A stretch of 8,708 nucleotides of DNA from JBJEFI01 sp051873875 (GCA_051873875.1 JBJEFI010000089.1:1-8708); one strand, 5' to 3'. Numbered from the stretch's first letter, positions 1 to 6,519 are shown. Notes: generated by a model from the letters alone, not told the origin. A program made the numbers and translations.

Positions 1-67
1 GATAATGAATAGTGGCAATCTTAAATGCATCTTTTAAAGAATCTGGCTAGATAATTCTATTCATTTT

Positions 68-598
68 TTACATCTGATTTGCCAATTTAATAAGTTCTTC
101 TTTCAAATTCGCCCCATCTTTAAGCGTTAAACTAATATGATAAGTAATAGTGTCCTTTTTAAAAGCTAATGTATCTCCACTAATATACGCCTCAATATCA
201 TTGTTAAGTGCTACTTTTTCTGTTGGGCCTCCAAGTTCTACTTTTTCTTGATTCGTTGCAAATACCATAATCACCTGTAAATTATCCTCATCTACCTCTT
301 TTGAGAAAGCAGTAAATTCCACTCTAATTATTTTCCCATCATGCTTCACATCTTGAAGTAACGTGGTTTGAAAAGGTTTCGCTCCAAAAGGAAGATCTTT
401 AGGCAGAACTACTTTAAATGGCAATGCCTTTAATACGTCTTTAACGGAATCCGCTTCATAATCAATTGGTAATGAAGGATATTCTTTTATTTTCTCTTCA
501 TCTTGAACCTTCTTTAACTTAGATGTATCAAGTGTTTTTTCATTTTGACAACCTACTAAAAGCAATAACATACACATACTTAACAATAGTTTTTTCAT
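68..598 (-). CDS. small lipoprotein of unknown function
   Basis: Predicted 176-residue membrane-anchored lipoprotein. The N terminus is a classic type II signal peptide: MKK, a hydrophobic run, then a lipobox L14-V-G-C17, so Cys17 would be lipidated and the rest would sit on the outer face of the membrane. The start at 598 is chosen because TGGGGGC (a strong ribosome site, 6-base spacing) lies just upstream and the signal peptide begins exactly there; the frame stays open to 694 but that extension has no ribosome site. After the lipobox come a charged linker (about residues 18-50), then a compact beta-rich domain from LPFKVVLPKDLPFGAKPF to the C terminus. The 'vLPkdLPfG' pattern followed by alternating strands reminds me of DUF4367-type extracellular domains seen in Bacillus lipoproteins, but I cannot confirm this. 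Same strand as the hydroxylase gene, but 315 bases and a repeat-like element separate them, so co-transcription is uncertain. Confidence 0.85.
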   Translation of the reverse strand: MKKLLLSMCMLLLLVGCQNEKTLDTSKLKKVQDEEKIKEYPSLPIDYEADSVKDVLKALPFKVVLPKDLPFGAKPFQTTLLQDVKHDGKIIRVEFTAFSKEVDEDNLQVIMVFATNQEKVELGGPTEKVALNNDIEAYISGDTLAFKKDTITYHISLTLKDGANLKEELIKLANQM

Positions 599-913
599 TT
601 TAAGCCCCCATTTGATTAAAATCTCATATACGATATAAGAACTAACTAACACCAACATTCCTAAACTAGTTCTAGCGTTTTCAGAAAATTCCATCAGTTA
701 AATTTTAACATAAAAGTCATGTATTTAGGGATAAAATTTAGTCCTATCATAAACAATAGTTATCCCGCTCTAACTGACACTAAGACTCCCACTTCAAAAC
801 TTAGCGAAAGTAGAAAAGTTTAAGTAAGAGATAAGTGTCAGTAAATCCCCATAATAAAATTTAGATAAGGAAGAAGTCCAAAAATAATTAAAAACTCCTA
901 ATAACGTGTCATA
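599..913. other. 315-base gap with repeat-like element
   Basis: No convincing gene. Bases 599-694 continue the lipoprotein reading frame leftward without a ribosome site and probably carry its leader and promoter, for which I see no clean -35/-10 pair. Bases 727-864 hold the structured element described separately. Bases 865-913 are A/T-rich sequence immediately after the hydroxylase stop codon, with no convincing terminator of their own. Confidence 0.5.
727..864. repeat. structured intergenic element, possible bcr-like repeat
   Basis: Several nested signals lie in 138 bases. A perfect 9-bp inverted repeat (773-781 and 834-842, ACTGACACT/AGTGTCAGT) encloses an imperfect inner stem (ACTTcAAAACTT near 791-802 with AAGTTTAAGT near 817-826). 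To its left GGGATA (728-733) can pair with TATCCC (761-766). GGGAT (728-732) could instead pair with ATCCC (845-849). The 11-base direct repeat ATAAAATTTAG flanks the whole (731-741 and 854-864). No reading frame fits it. The layout resembles the short interspersed 'bcr' repeats of the B. cereus group; that identity is from memory and unchecked. It may act as a transcript end or RNA structure for the minus-strand hydroxylase message. Confidence 0.5.
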
Positions 914-1555
914 TCAATACGAACGTCTTCTTATCCATTGCGTCGCAACCCATTTTTCACCTTTGGTAACAGGACTACCGCCGTGTAAAGTGAGATTATT
1001 TAATGATGAATCCTGATAAAAGTATTCGAAATATACCGCCATTCCTCTTTTCGGAGATATGGAAAAGTTGAGTTTTGGAAAGAAAGTCTCTCCTCCTTCT
1101 TCTACATGATTTAAGTACATGACAAGGGTACTAATACGATTATTAGTTGCTGCTGCACTGTTTTCTGCAAAAAAATCATAATGCGCTTTATACTCTTGGC
1201 CAACTGTGTACTTTAAAATATGTAACCCTTCCCCATGTTCAACAGGAACATTCATGATTGAAGCAATTCGTTTTTCGATTGTAGTAACCGTTTCACAGGC
1301 TTCTAAAAACGTCCCACAACTCGTCCGAATGTTATTTGTTTGGCGTGAAACACCAATTTTAGAACGTTTCATTGTATTTCTGGACATTTCAATTAACGCT
1401 TCACACTCTTCATCACTTAATACATTTGCTAACACGACAACAAGAGGCTCTTCTATTCTTGAAATAATTTGGATTTCTCTATCTTCTGTTACAATTGTGT
1501 TTCCAATATGGTTAAAAATCGTTAGTTCCTTCTTTTCAACTGTTTGATCTGTCAT
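914..1555 (-). CDS. prolyl 4-hydroxylase (Fe(II)/2-oxoglutarate oxygenase)
   Basis: A 213-residue cytoplasmic dioxygenase that uses Fe(II), O2 and 2-oxoglutarate to hydroxylate proline in protein or peptide substrates. The double-stranded beta-helix core is complete: iron ligands H125 and D127 in KAHYDFF and H191 in LTLHGG, with K201 in KGEKWVATQW placed to bind the 2-oxoglutarate carboxylate. The conserved blocks RISTLVMYLN and EGGETFFP lie between. Length, motif spacing and much of the sequence match the B. anthracis enzyme (Anthrax-P4H), reported to act on collagen-like peptides and on elongation factor Tu. That substrate choice is known for the relative, inferred here. No signal peptide or separate substrate-binding domain is present. 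The start is fixed by GGGGGAAG five bases upstream. The gene is divergent from qoxA. It could modify exosporium collagen-like proteins or a translation factor; the sequence does not say which. Confidence 0.93.
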   Translation of the reverse strand: MTDQTVEKKELTIFNHIGNTIVTEDREIQIISRIEEPLVVVLANVLSDEECEALIEMSRNTMKRSKIGVSRQTNNIRTSCGTFLEACETVTTIEKRIASIMNVPVEHGEGLHILKYTVGQEYKAHYDFFAENSAAATNNRISTLVMYLNHVEEGGETFFPKLNFSISPKRGMAVYFEYFYQDSSLNNLTLHGGSPVTKGEKWVATQWIRRRSY

Positions 1556-1596
1556 TGTTCTTCCCCCATCTCCCTTAAAAATGATTGAATACCACT

Positions 1597-1625
1597 ACTA
1601 TACCATTAACTTTCTTTATATTCTG
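1597..1625 (-). promoter_or_regulatory. candidate extended -10 promoter for the hydroxylase gene
   Basis: Read on the minus strand, TGGTATAGT (1605 down to 1597) fits an extended -10 element (TGnTATAAT, one mismatch in the hexamer). No good -35 is found 16-18 bases upstream (only CAGAAT or ACAGAA), which is tolerable for an extended -10 site. It would start the message near 1590 and leave a leader of about 35 bases before the ATG at 1555. Confidence 0.4.
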
Positions 1626-1683
1626 TTTTTTCTGAAAATAAAACACAGACTGTTCTGCTATGTTTTAACATCCTTATTTTCTT

Positions 1684-1712
1684 TAAATAGTATTATTTCC
1701 GAATACTATTTA
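1684..1712. repeat. perfect 11-bp inverted repeat (operator or hairpin)
   Basis: TAAATAGTATT (1684-1694) is followed after seven bases (ATTTCCG) by its exact reverse complement (1702-1712). Neither side is followed by a T-run, so it is not a standard terminator. The length and symmetry suit a dimeric repressor site or a leader hairpin. Confidence 0.5.
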
Positions 1713-1925
1713 CACTACGTTACCACCCACTACATCTCACAGCTGCTTGAATTATCTAATATAACCCCATTAGAAAAGTTTAACTGTACATACTAACTCA
1801 AATATAATCATATTCAAAATTTTAAGTACTATAAATCAGCAATTATTTTTATTTTTTGAATATTCGTTGACATATCATGTTTTTCCTTGCCTTTGTAGAT
1901 TTAGTTAACTAATATAAAAATCAAT

Positions 1926-1940
1926 TGCGAATCTTTCTCA
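1926..1940. promoter_or_regulatory. Fur/PerR-like 7-1-7 dyad upstream of qoxA
   Basis: TGCGAATCTTTCTCA matches the Bacillus Fur 7-1-7 layout (TGATAATNATTATCA) at 10 of 14 informative positions, with two mismatches per half-site. It lies 56 bases before the qoxA start. The match is imperfect in an A/T-rich gap, so this is a suggestion only. Confidence 0.25.
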
Positions 1941-1996
1941 ATTAACTCGGTATTTTTTGCGTTATTTTCCGCCAAATATTGAAAAGGAGTTTATAT

Positions 1997-2896
1997 ATGC
2001 TAAAAAAATATGCTTTATTACCATTTGTTTTTACTATATTCACAGTGTTAACAGGGTGTGAACCATTGCTAGTTTTAGATCCAAAAGGACCACAAGCCCA
2101 AACACAAGCAAAGGATATTATGCTTTCAATAGGCGTTATGTCCGTAGTAGTGCTTGTCGTATTCGTAATGCTGGCTTTCATGCTGTTAAAATATCGTGCA
2201 TCGAAACAACCAAAAGATTATGAACCTCCTCATATTGAGGGGAACGTAATCATTGAAGCGATTTGTGTAGGAATTCCTGTATTAATCATCGCATTCCTAT
2301 CCGTTGTTTCTGTTCAAAGTAACTATAAGGTCGAATCCACTCCAGTCGGATATGAAGATAAAGAGCCACTCGTTATTTACGCTTCTACTTCAAATTGGAA
2401 ATGGCACTTCAGTTACCCTGAGGAAAATATAGAAACAGTGAACTATTTGTACATTCCGACAGACCGTGCACTTGAATTTAAACTATATTCGTACGGTCCA
2501 ATCACTAGTTTCTGGATTCCACAGCTTGGTGGTCAAAAATATGCAATGGCGGACATGGTTAATACGCTACATTTAGCTGCTGACGTTCCAGGTGAATATA
2601 TGGGGCGTAATGCCAACTTTAGCGGAAAAGGTTTCGCTGAAAACACGTTCAATGTTAAAGCCGTACCGGAAGCTGAATTTGATGAATGGGTTGAAGAAGT
2701 ACAAAAAACGGCTAAACCTCTTACCGAAGAAAAATTTAATGAATTATTAGAACCAGGTCACGTAGGTCAATCTACATTCACTGGTACTCATTTACCATTC
2801 CTACCACCTCCTGAAGGTGAAAATGCGGAACATAATCACGGCACAGAAAAACCTAATAATCATTCACAAGAGGAACACGAGCATTCTGACCATTAA
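1997..2896 (+). CDS. qoxA: quinol oxidase aa3 subunit II (QoxA)
   Basis: Subunit II of the menaquinol oxidase, 299 residues. Order: lipoprotein signal peptide with lipobox L18-T-G-C21; first membrane helix about 41-65; second about 83-106; then a cupredoxin-like outer domain with the conserved block SNWKWHFSYPEENIETVNYL and SFWIPQLGGQKYAM. The Cys/His/Met ligands of a CuA centre are absent (the only cysteines are C21 and C90), as expected for an enzyme fed by quinol rather than cytochrome c. The start is fixed by AAAAGGAG seven bases before the ATG at 1997; an upstream TTG in frame lacks a site. Two oddities: the second helix reads EAICVGIP where the family usually has a Trp-Thr pair, and the tail after residue 275 is acidic with six His in 21 residues. 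It is the first gene of qoxABCD. Confidence 0.95.
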   Translation: MLKKYALLPFVFTIFTVLTGCEPLLVLDPKGPQAQTQAKDIMLSIGVMSVVVLVVFVMLAFMLLKYRASKQPKDYEPPHIEGNVIIEAICVGIPVLIIAFLSVVSVQSNYKVESTPVGYEDKEPLVIYASTSNWKWHFSYPEENIETVNYLYIPTDRALEFKLYSYGPITSFWIPQLGGQKYAMADMVNTLHLAADVPGEYMGRNANFSGKGFAENTFNVKAVPEAEFDEWVEEVQKTAKPLTEEKFNELLEPGHVGQSTFTGTHLPFLPPPEGENAEHNHGTEKPNNHSQEEHEHSDH

Positions 2897-2973
2897 TAAA
2901 AAAAGACAGTCGCTGCACTTGCTACACTTTCTTAATTCAAATTACAAACAAGTTCGGAAGGAGTTACGAAACT

Positions 2974-4914
2974 ATGGAATACTTTGAACGTTTTGCTATA
3001 CCGCATCCAAGTCCAGCAATTTATGCATCGATGGTTGCCATTGGACTTGCGGTTATCGGCATCATCTTTGCCTTAACATATTTTAAAAAATGGGGTTACC
3101 TCTGGCGTGAATGGCTAACAACAGTAGATCACAAAAAAATAGGGATTATGTATTTATTATCAGCCTTGTTAATGTTATTCCGTGGTGGTGTTGATGCTCT
3201 TATGTTGCGTGCTCAATTATCTGTTCCAGAAAACACGTTACTTGATGCTCAACATTATAATGAGGTTTTTACAACACATGGACTAGTTATGATTATCTTC
3301 ATGGCTATGCCATTCATTATGGCATTTATGAACTTTGTCGTGCCCTTACAAATAGGAGCTCGTGATGTAGCATTTCCTAGGCTGAATGCCATTAGCTTTT
3401 GGCTATTCTTTGCTGGAGCAATGTTATTAAATATTTCTTTCGTTATTGGTGGCTCTCCTGATGCAGGCTGGACTTCTTATTTCCCACTTGCAGGTAATGA
3501 ATTTAGTGAATCTGTAGGTACAAACTATTATATGTTTGCTCTACAAATTTCTGGATTAGGTACTTTAATAACGGGTATTAATTTCATTACTACTATTTTA
3601 AAATTCAGAGCACCTGGTATGACTTTAATGAAAATGCCAATGTTTACATGGGCGTCTTTAGTTACGAATGCGATTATCGTTTTTGCTTTTCCAGTATTAA
3701 CGATTGCACTTCTCATGGGAACAATGGATCGCTTATTTATGACTAACTTCTTTACAACAACAAATGGTGGTATGGATATGCTTTGGGCAAACTTCTTTTG
3801 GGTTTGGGGACATCCTGAAGTATACATTTTAATTCTGCCGGCATTCGGTATTTATAGTGAGATTATTTCAACCTTTTCACGCCGTAATCTATATGGTTAT
3901 AAATCGATGGTAGGCTCAATGGTAATTATCTCGCTATTATCATTCTTAGTATGGACACACCATTTCTTTACAATGGGTCAAGGAGCACTAACAAACAGTA
4001 TCTTCTCGATTACAACTATGGCGATTGCTGTTCCAACAGGTGTGAAAATATTCAATTGGCTGTTTACTCTTTGGAAAGGGAAAATCGTCATCAAAACACC
4101 TATGCTTTATGCCATGTTGTTCATACCGATTTTTACAATTGGTGGAGTGACTGGGGTAATGCTTGGAATGTCTGCAGCTGACTACCAATATCACAATACG
4201 ATGTTTTTAGTCGCTCATTTCCATATGGTTATTATACCAGGAGTCGTTTTCGCAATGCTTGCTGGTTTACATTACTACTGGCCAAAAATGTTTGGCTATA
4301 TGTTGAATGACAAGATTGGTAAAGTTGAAGCATGGATTATCTCAATGAGTACCCTAGTAGCTTTCATGCCAATGTTCTTCTCTGGATTAGACGGTCAAGC
4401 TCGCCGGATGTACACATACTCTGAATCAACTGGATTTAGTATCTATAATATGATTTCCTTTATTGGAGCAATTGGACTTGCCATTGGTTTTGCGCTTATC
4501 GTCTACAACATCTATTACAGTACAAGATACGCATCAAGAGATATAGGCTCAGATCCTTGGGATGCACGCTCCCTTGAATGGGCAACCCATAGTCCAGTTC
4601 CAGAATACAACTTTGCTATTACACCACATGTAAACTCAACAGAAGCATTTTGGGATGCAAAGAAACATGGACACGAACTATTTCCTGGTGAATATGAAAA
4701 AATTCATATGCCTAACAACAGTGGGATTCCATTTATTTTGGGATGTATCTTCTTTGCATGGGGCTTCTCATTCGTATTTAGCATGTGGATTCCTGTAATA
4801 ATAACGACATTGGGAATATTCGCTTGCTTAGCTTTCCGTTCATTAGAGCAAGATCATGGTCGTTACATCTCTCTTAATGAAATTAAAAATACTGAAAAAG
4901 TGCGAGGTGCTTAA
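2974..4914 (+). CDS. qoxB: quinol oxidase aa3 subunit I (QoxB)
   Basis: Catalytic subunit, 646 residues, holding low-spin haem a, high-spin haem a3 and CuB, where O2 is reduced to water and protons are pumped. Ligands are all visible: H102 (TTHGLVM) and H417 for the low-spin haem; H415 for haem a3; H280 with cross-linked Y284 in WGHPEVYIL and H329/H330 for CuB. The proton path residues of the A-type family are present: D131 in QIGARDVAFPRLN, E282 in HPEVY and K358 in VPTGVKIFNW. An extra N-terminal helix (about 17-36) and C-terminal helices beyond the 12-helix core fit the QoxB length. AAGGAG at 2958-2963 precedes the ATG by ten bases. It follows qoxA after 77 bases without a terminator and nearly abuts qoxC (three bases). 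Confidence 0.97.
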   Translation: MEYFERFAIPHPSPAIYASMVAIGLAVIGIIFALTYFKKWGYLWREWLTTVDHKKIGIMYLLSALLMLFRGGVDALMLRAQLSVPENTLLDAQHYNEVFTTHGLVMIIFMAMPFIMAFMNFVVPLQIGARDVAFPRLNAISFWLFFAGAMLLNISFVIGGSPDAGWTSYFPLAGNEFSESVGTNYYMFALQISGLGTLITGINFITTILKFRAPGMTLMKMPMFTWASLVTNAIIVFAFPVLTIALLMGTMDRLFMTNFFTTTNGGMDMLWANFFWVWGHPEVYILILPAFGIYSEIISTFSRRNLYGYKSMVGSMVIISLLSFLVWTHHFFTMGQGALTNSIFSITTMAIAVPTGVKIFNWLFTLWKGKIVIKTPMLYAMLFIPIFTIGGVTGVMLGMSAADYQYHNTMFLVAHFHMVIIPGVVFAMLAGLHYYWPKMFGYMLNDKIGKVEAWIISMSTLVAFMPMFFSGLDGQARRMYTYSESTGFSIYNMISFIGAIGLAIGFALIVYNIYYSTRYASRDIGSDPWDARSLEWATHSPVPEYNFAITPHVNSTEAFWDAKKHGHELFPGEYEKIHMPNNSGIPFILGCIFFAWGFSFVFSMWIPVIITTLGIFACLAFRSLEQDHGRYISLNEIKNTEKVRGA

Positions 4915-4917
4915 CAA

Positions 4918-5514
4918 ATGAAAATAGATAGCTCGCTACCGCTTGAATATAGCACACAACAAAATCAAGCAAATATATTAGGCTTCTGGATTTTCCTAGG
5001 TGCTGAAATTATGCTTTTCGGTACCTTATTCGCAGGCTATTTCACCTTGGTAGACCGTACTGGTAACGGTCCAACAGGTGCAGAAATTTTTAAAATAACA
5101 CCTGTTATATTAGAAACAATAATCTTATTATCTAGTAGTTTTACGATTGGGTTAGCCATTCATGCTATGCGCTTAGGTAAAGCGAAAGCGATGATGACTT
5201 TCTTTTGGATTACTCTTTTTCTTGGGCTAGCCTTCCTAGGGATAGAAATTTATGAGTTTGCTCACTATTATAGTGTTGGAGCAGGATTACAAGTAAGTGC
5301 ATTCACAGCGATCCTCTTAACAACATTAGGAACACATGGAGCCCACGTTACATTTGGTTTATTCTGGGGATTATTTATCGTCCTCCAAATTAAAAAACGT
5401 GGTTTGACTCCCGAAACAGCAAATAAATCATTTATTTTCTCTCTATACTGGCATTTCTTAGACGTAGTTTGGATTTTCATCTTTAGCTTTATCTATTTGA
5501 AAGGAATGTTATAA
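4918..5514 (+). CDS. qoxC: quinol oxidase aa3 subunit III (QoxC)
   Basis: Subunit III, 198 residues and five membrane helices (about 20-43, 62-84, 92-113, 128-157, 177-196), typical of the five-helix quinol-oxidase form. Conserved pieces are LGFWIFLGAEIMLFG near the N terminus with the buried acidic residue E30, THGAHVTFGLFW (139-150) and YWHFLDVVWIFIF (177-189). In this family subunit III has no metal centre and stabilises subunit I and its proton uptake. The ribosome site GAGGTG (4904-4909) lies inside the end of qoxB, and only three bases separate the two genes, so translation is probably coupled. Confidence 0.96.
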   Translation: MKIDSSLPLEYSTQQNQANILGFWIFLGAEIMLFGTLFAGYFTLVDRTGNGPTGAEIFKITPVILETIILLSSSFTIGLAIHAMRLGKAKAMMTFFWITLFLGLAFLGIEIYEFAHYYSVGAGLQVSAFTAILLTTLGTHGAHVTFGLFWGLFIVLQIKKRGLTPETANKSFIFSLYWHFLDVVWIFIFSFIYLKGML

Positions 5515-5516
5515 AC

Positions 5517-5801
5517 ATGAGTGAATTATTTCCACGCAAACAAGTAATGGGGTTTGTATTCTCTCTTATCCTTACGGCAGTGGCTTTACTAGTTTATTAT
5601 TTAGACATGTCATTTCAAGTAGCCATGACCGTTCTTCTAGTAACAGCATTTATCCAAGCAGCTCTTCAATTGGTTGTTTTTATGCATGCTGGTGAAACAG
5701 GAGATAAAGGATCAATTTATACGAACCTATTCTATGCCGCATTTATCGCATTAGCTACCGTTTTCGGTACCCTACTTACGATGATCTGGGGTTATGTTTA
5801 A
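5517..5801 (+). CDS. qoxD: quinol oxidase aa3 subunit IV (QoxD)
   Basis: Small subunit IV, 94 residues, with three membrane helices (about 9-29, 34-57, 69-92) and the family signature QLVVFMH at 51-57. It is thought to assist assembly and CuB loading in related oxidases. The start ATG lies two bases after the qoxC stop, with AAGGAA (5501-5506) inside the end of qoxC. It closes the operon: a strong terminator begins seven bases after its stop. Length and position are normal for the family. Confidence 0.95.
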   Translation: MSELFPRKQVMGFVFSLILTAVALLVYYLDMSFQVAMTVLLVTAFIQAALQLVVFMHAGETGDKGSIYTNLFYAAFIALATVFGTLLTMIWGYV

Positions 5802-5807
5802 TAATTT

Positions 5808-5838
5808 GCTGCTCATAGTTATTATGGGCAGCTTTTTC
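5808..5838 (+). terminator. intrinsic terminator of qoxABCD
   Basis: A 10-bp stem, GCTGCTCATA (5808-5817) with TATGGGCAGC (5823-5832), contains one G-U pair and a five-base loop. It is followed directly by TTTTTC. The position right after qoxD makes the assignment strong. Confidence 0.9.
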
Positions 5839-5866
5839 TGCTTAATTATATGGAAGAATACATGAA

Positions 5867-5907
5867 AAAAAGATTAATGCTCCATCTACTGAAACATTAA
5901 TCTTTTT
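5867..5907. terminator. second terminator-like hairpin, both directions
   Basis: A perfect 13-bp A/T-rich stem (AAAAAGATTAATG at 5867-5879 and its complement at 5895-5907) has a 15-base loop. The A-run on one side and T-run on the other allow it to work in either direction, as a backup for qox or for leftward transcripts. Confidence 0.55.
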
Positions 5908-5925
5908 AACTTCTTTAAATAGAAA

Positions 5926-5962
5926 AAGAGCTAATGCTTCTTTTGTTAGAAACATAGCTCTT
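5926..5962 (-). terminator. leftward terminator for the two-gene unit at 6028-6460
   Basis: AAGAGCTA (5926-5933) pairs with TAGCTCTT (5955-5962). The stem extends inward through TGCTTCT/AGAAACA with one bulge and one mismatch. On the minus strand the stem is followed by a T-run (TAGCTCTTTTTCT), so it ends transcripts coming from the right. Confidence 0.7.
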
Positions 5963-6027
5963 ATCGTGGCTATAATATAAAAATTGATTTTTCTCTCTAT
6001 CCTCATTCAAAAATTTTTTCGTAGCTA

Positions 6028-6279
6028 CTAAGACTCAAAAGCTGTTTTTTCTGGAAATACAGCCCCTTCTCTTACTAAGCAAACTGCCAATCTTTGAGCA
6101 GCGCGATCAAAATAAAACTTAGAGGGAATATTTTGGTCTGGTAAACTTTCTAACTCTGAAAACTTCCTAGTTATTTTATTTAACTCAATTTTACCCATAA
6201 TATCTTCGTTAGGTCCGAATTTGTAAATCACAGTTTCATCATCTTCATATTCCTTTAATAATAAAACGTATGCAGCCAA
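6028..6279 (-). CDS. small acidic protein of unknown function, TTG start
   Basis: An 83-residue soluble protein beginning AAYVLLLKEYEDDETVIYKF. Visible pieces are an N-terminal strand, a FGPNEDIMGKIELNK turn-strand, a linker with SELESLPDQN, an amphipathic helix FYFDRAAQRLAVCLVREG and a short FPEKTAFES end. No signal peptide or membrane helix. The start is TTG at 6279: a perfect AGGAGG (6292 to 6287) sits seven bases before it, while the in-frame ATG at 6306 has no site. The upstream broken gene would have stopped (TAA at 6284) only two bases before this TTG, so the pair was probably translationally coupled. Size, acidity and position behind a partner gene are what one sees for immunity proteins of bacterial toxin systems, but I do not recognise the family and there is no intact toxin here. 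Other options: a stress or phage-derived small protein. Confidence 0.7.
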   Translation of the reverse strand: MAAYVLLLKEYEDDETVIYKFGPNEDIMGKIELNKITRKFSELESLPDQNIPSKFYFDRAAQRLAVCLVREGAVFPEKTAFES

Positions 6280-6281
6280 TT

Positions 6282-6460
6282 TTATTCCTCCTCTGGTGGA
6301 TACCACGGACGCCCAGATTCTACTGTTTTATCATGTGCGGTCTATAATCTATTTTGAATATTCCTTCAAATTTTGATTCAAAAAGTTCATGATTCAATAA
6401 ATCCTCTTCTTTCTTTAATGCTTTAAATGCTTCATTAGATTGAAATGTAAAAACTCTCAT
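6282..6460 (-). pseudogene. frameshifted small gene upstream of the TTG-start gene
   Basis: The gene starts at ATG 6460, nine bases after GGAG (6473-6470), and reads MRVFTFQSNEAFKALKK, then about 30 more residues ending IDYRPHMIKQ at a TAG (6322-6320). In a second frame, beginning right after the Arg codon region (about 6345-6338), the sequence reads TAHDKTVESGRPWYPPEEE and stops with TAA at 6284, tucked between the ribosome site and TTG of the next gene. Loss of one base would turn one frame into the other. The second-frame tail looks genuinely protein-like, and its stop fits an operon junction. The N terminus (MRVFTFQSNEAF) recalls the start of DUF3841-type proteins, a weak resemblance. The restored protein would be about 65 residues, so it could also be a remnant of something longer. 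A sequencing error is the alternative. Confidence 0.5.
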
Positions 6461-6519
6461 TGCTACCATCTCCGTTGAATTATTCTTACATTGAATATTT
6501 ATGATATTTTTTGAGTCCA

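Larger units (their letters stand above)
1556..1996. other. divergent regulatory gap between hydroxylase and qoxA
   Basis: This 441-base A/T-rich gap carries the leaders of two diverging units. It contains the hydroxylase promoter candidate, a perfect 11-bp inverted repeat at 1684-1712, a perfect 10-bp inverted repeat (ATATTCAAAA at 1810-1819 and its complement at 1854-1863), a consensus-like TTGACA at 1867-1872, TATAAA at 1913-1918 and a 15-base dyad at 1926-1940. TTGACA has no decent -10 at 16-18 bases, and TATAAA has no decent -35, so I cannot assign the qox start site. A 71-codon frame at 1581-1796 lacks a ribosome site and looks non-coding. Confidence 0.5.

Noticed and set aside
599..694. 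32-residue upstream extension of the lipoprotein
   Set aside because: No ribosome site at the ATG of 694, whereas TGGGGGC precedes the ATG at 598 and the lipoprotein signal peptide starts exactly there.
1206..1547. 113-codon plus-strand frame
   Set aside because: Lies antisense inside the well-supported prolyl hydroxylase gene and has no ribosome site.
1581..1796. 71-codon plus-strand frame in the divergent gap
   Set aside because: No ribosome site, A/T-driven residue mix rich in Tyr, Ile and Leu, and it overlaps the hydroxylase promoter region.
3528..3827. 99-codon minus-strand frame
   Set aside because: Shadow of qoxB, whose metal ligands prove the sense frame.
1997..5801. Cytochrome c oxidase (caa3) instead of quinol oxidase
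   Set aside because: Subunit II has no CuA ligands and no haem c motif; the gene order and subunit sizes fit qoxABCD.
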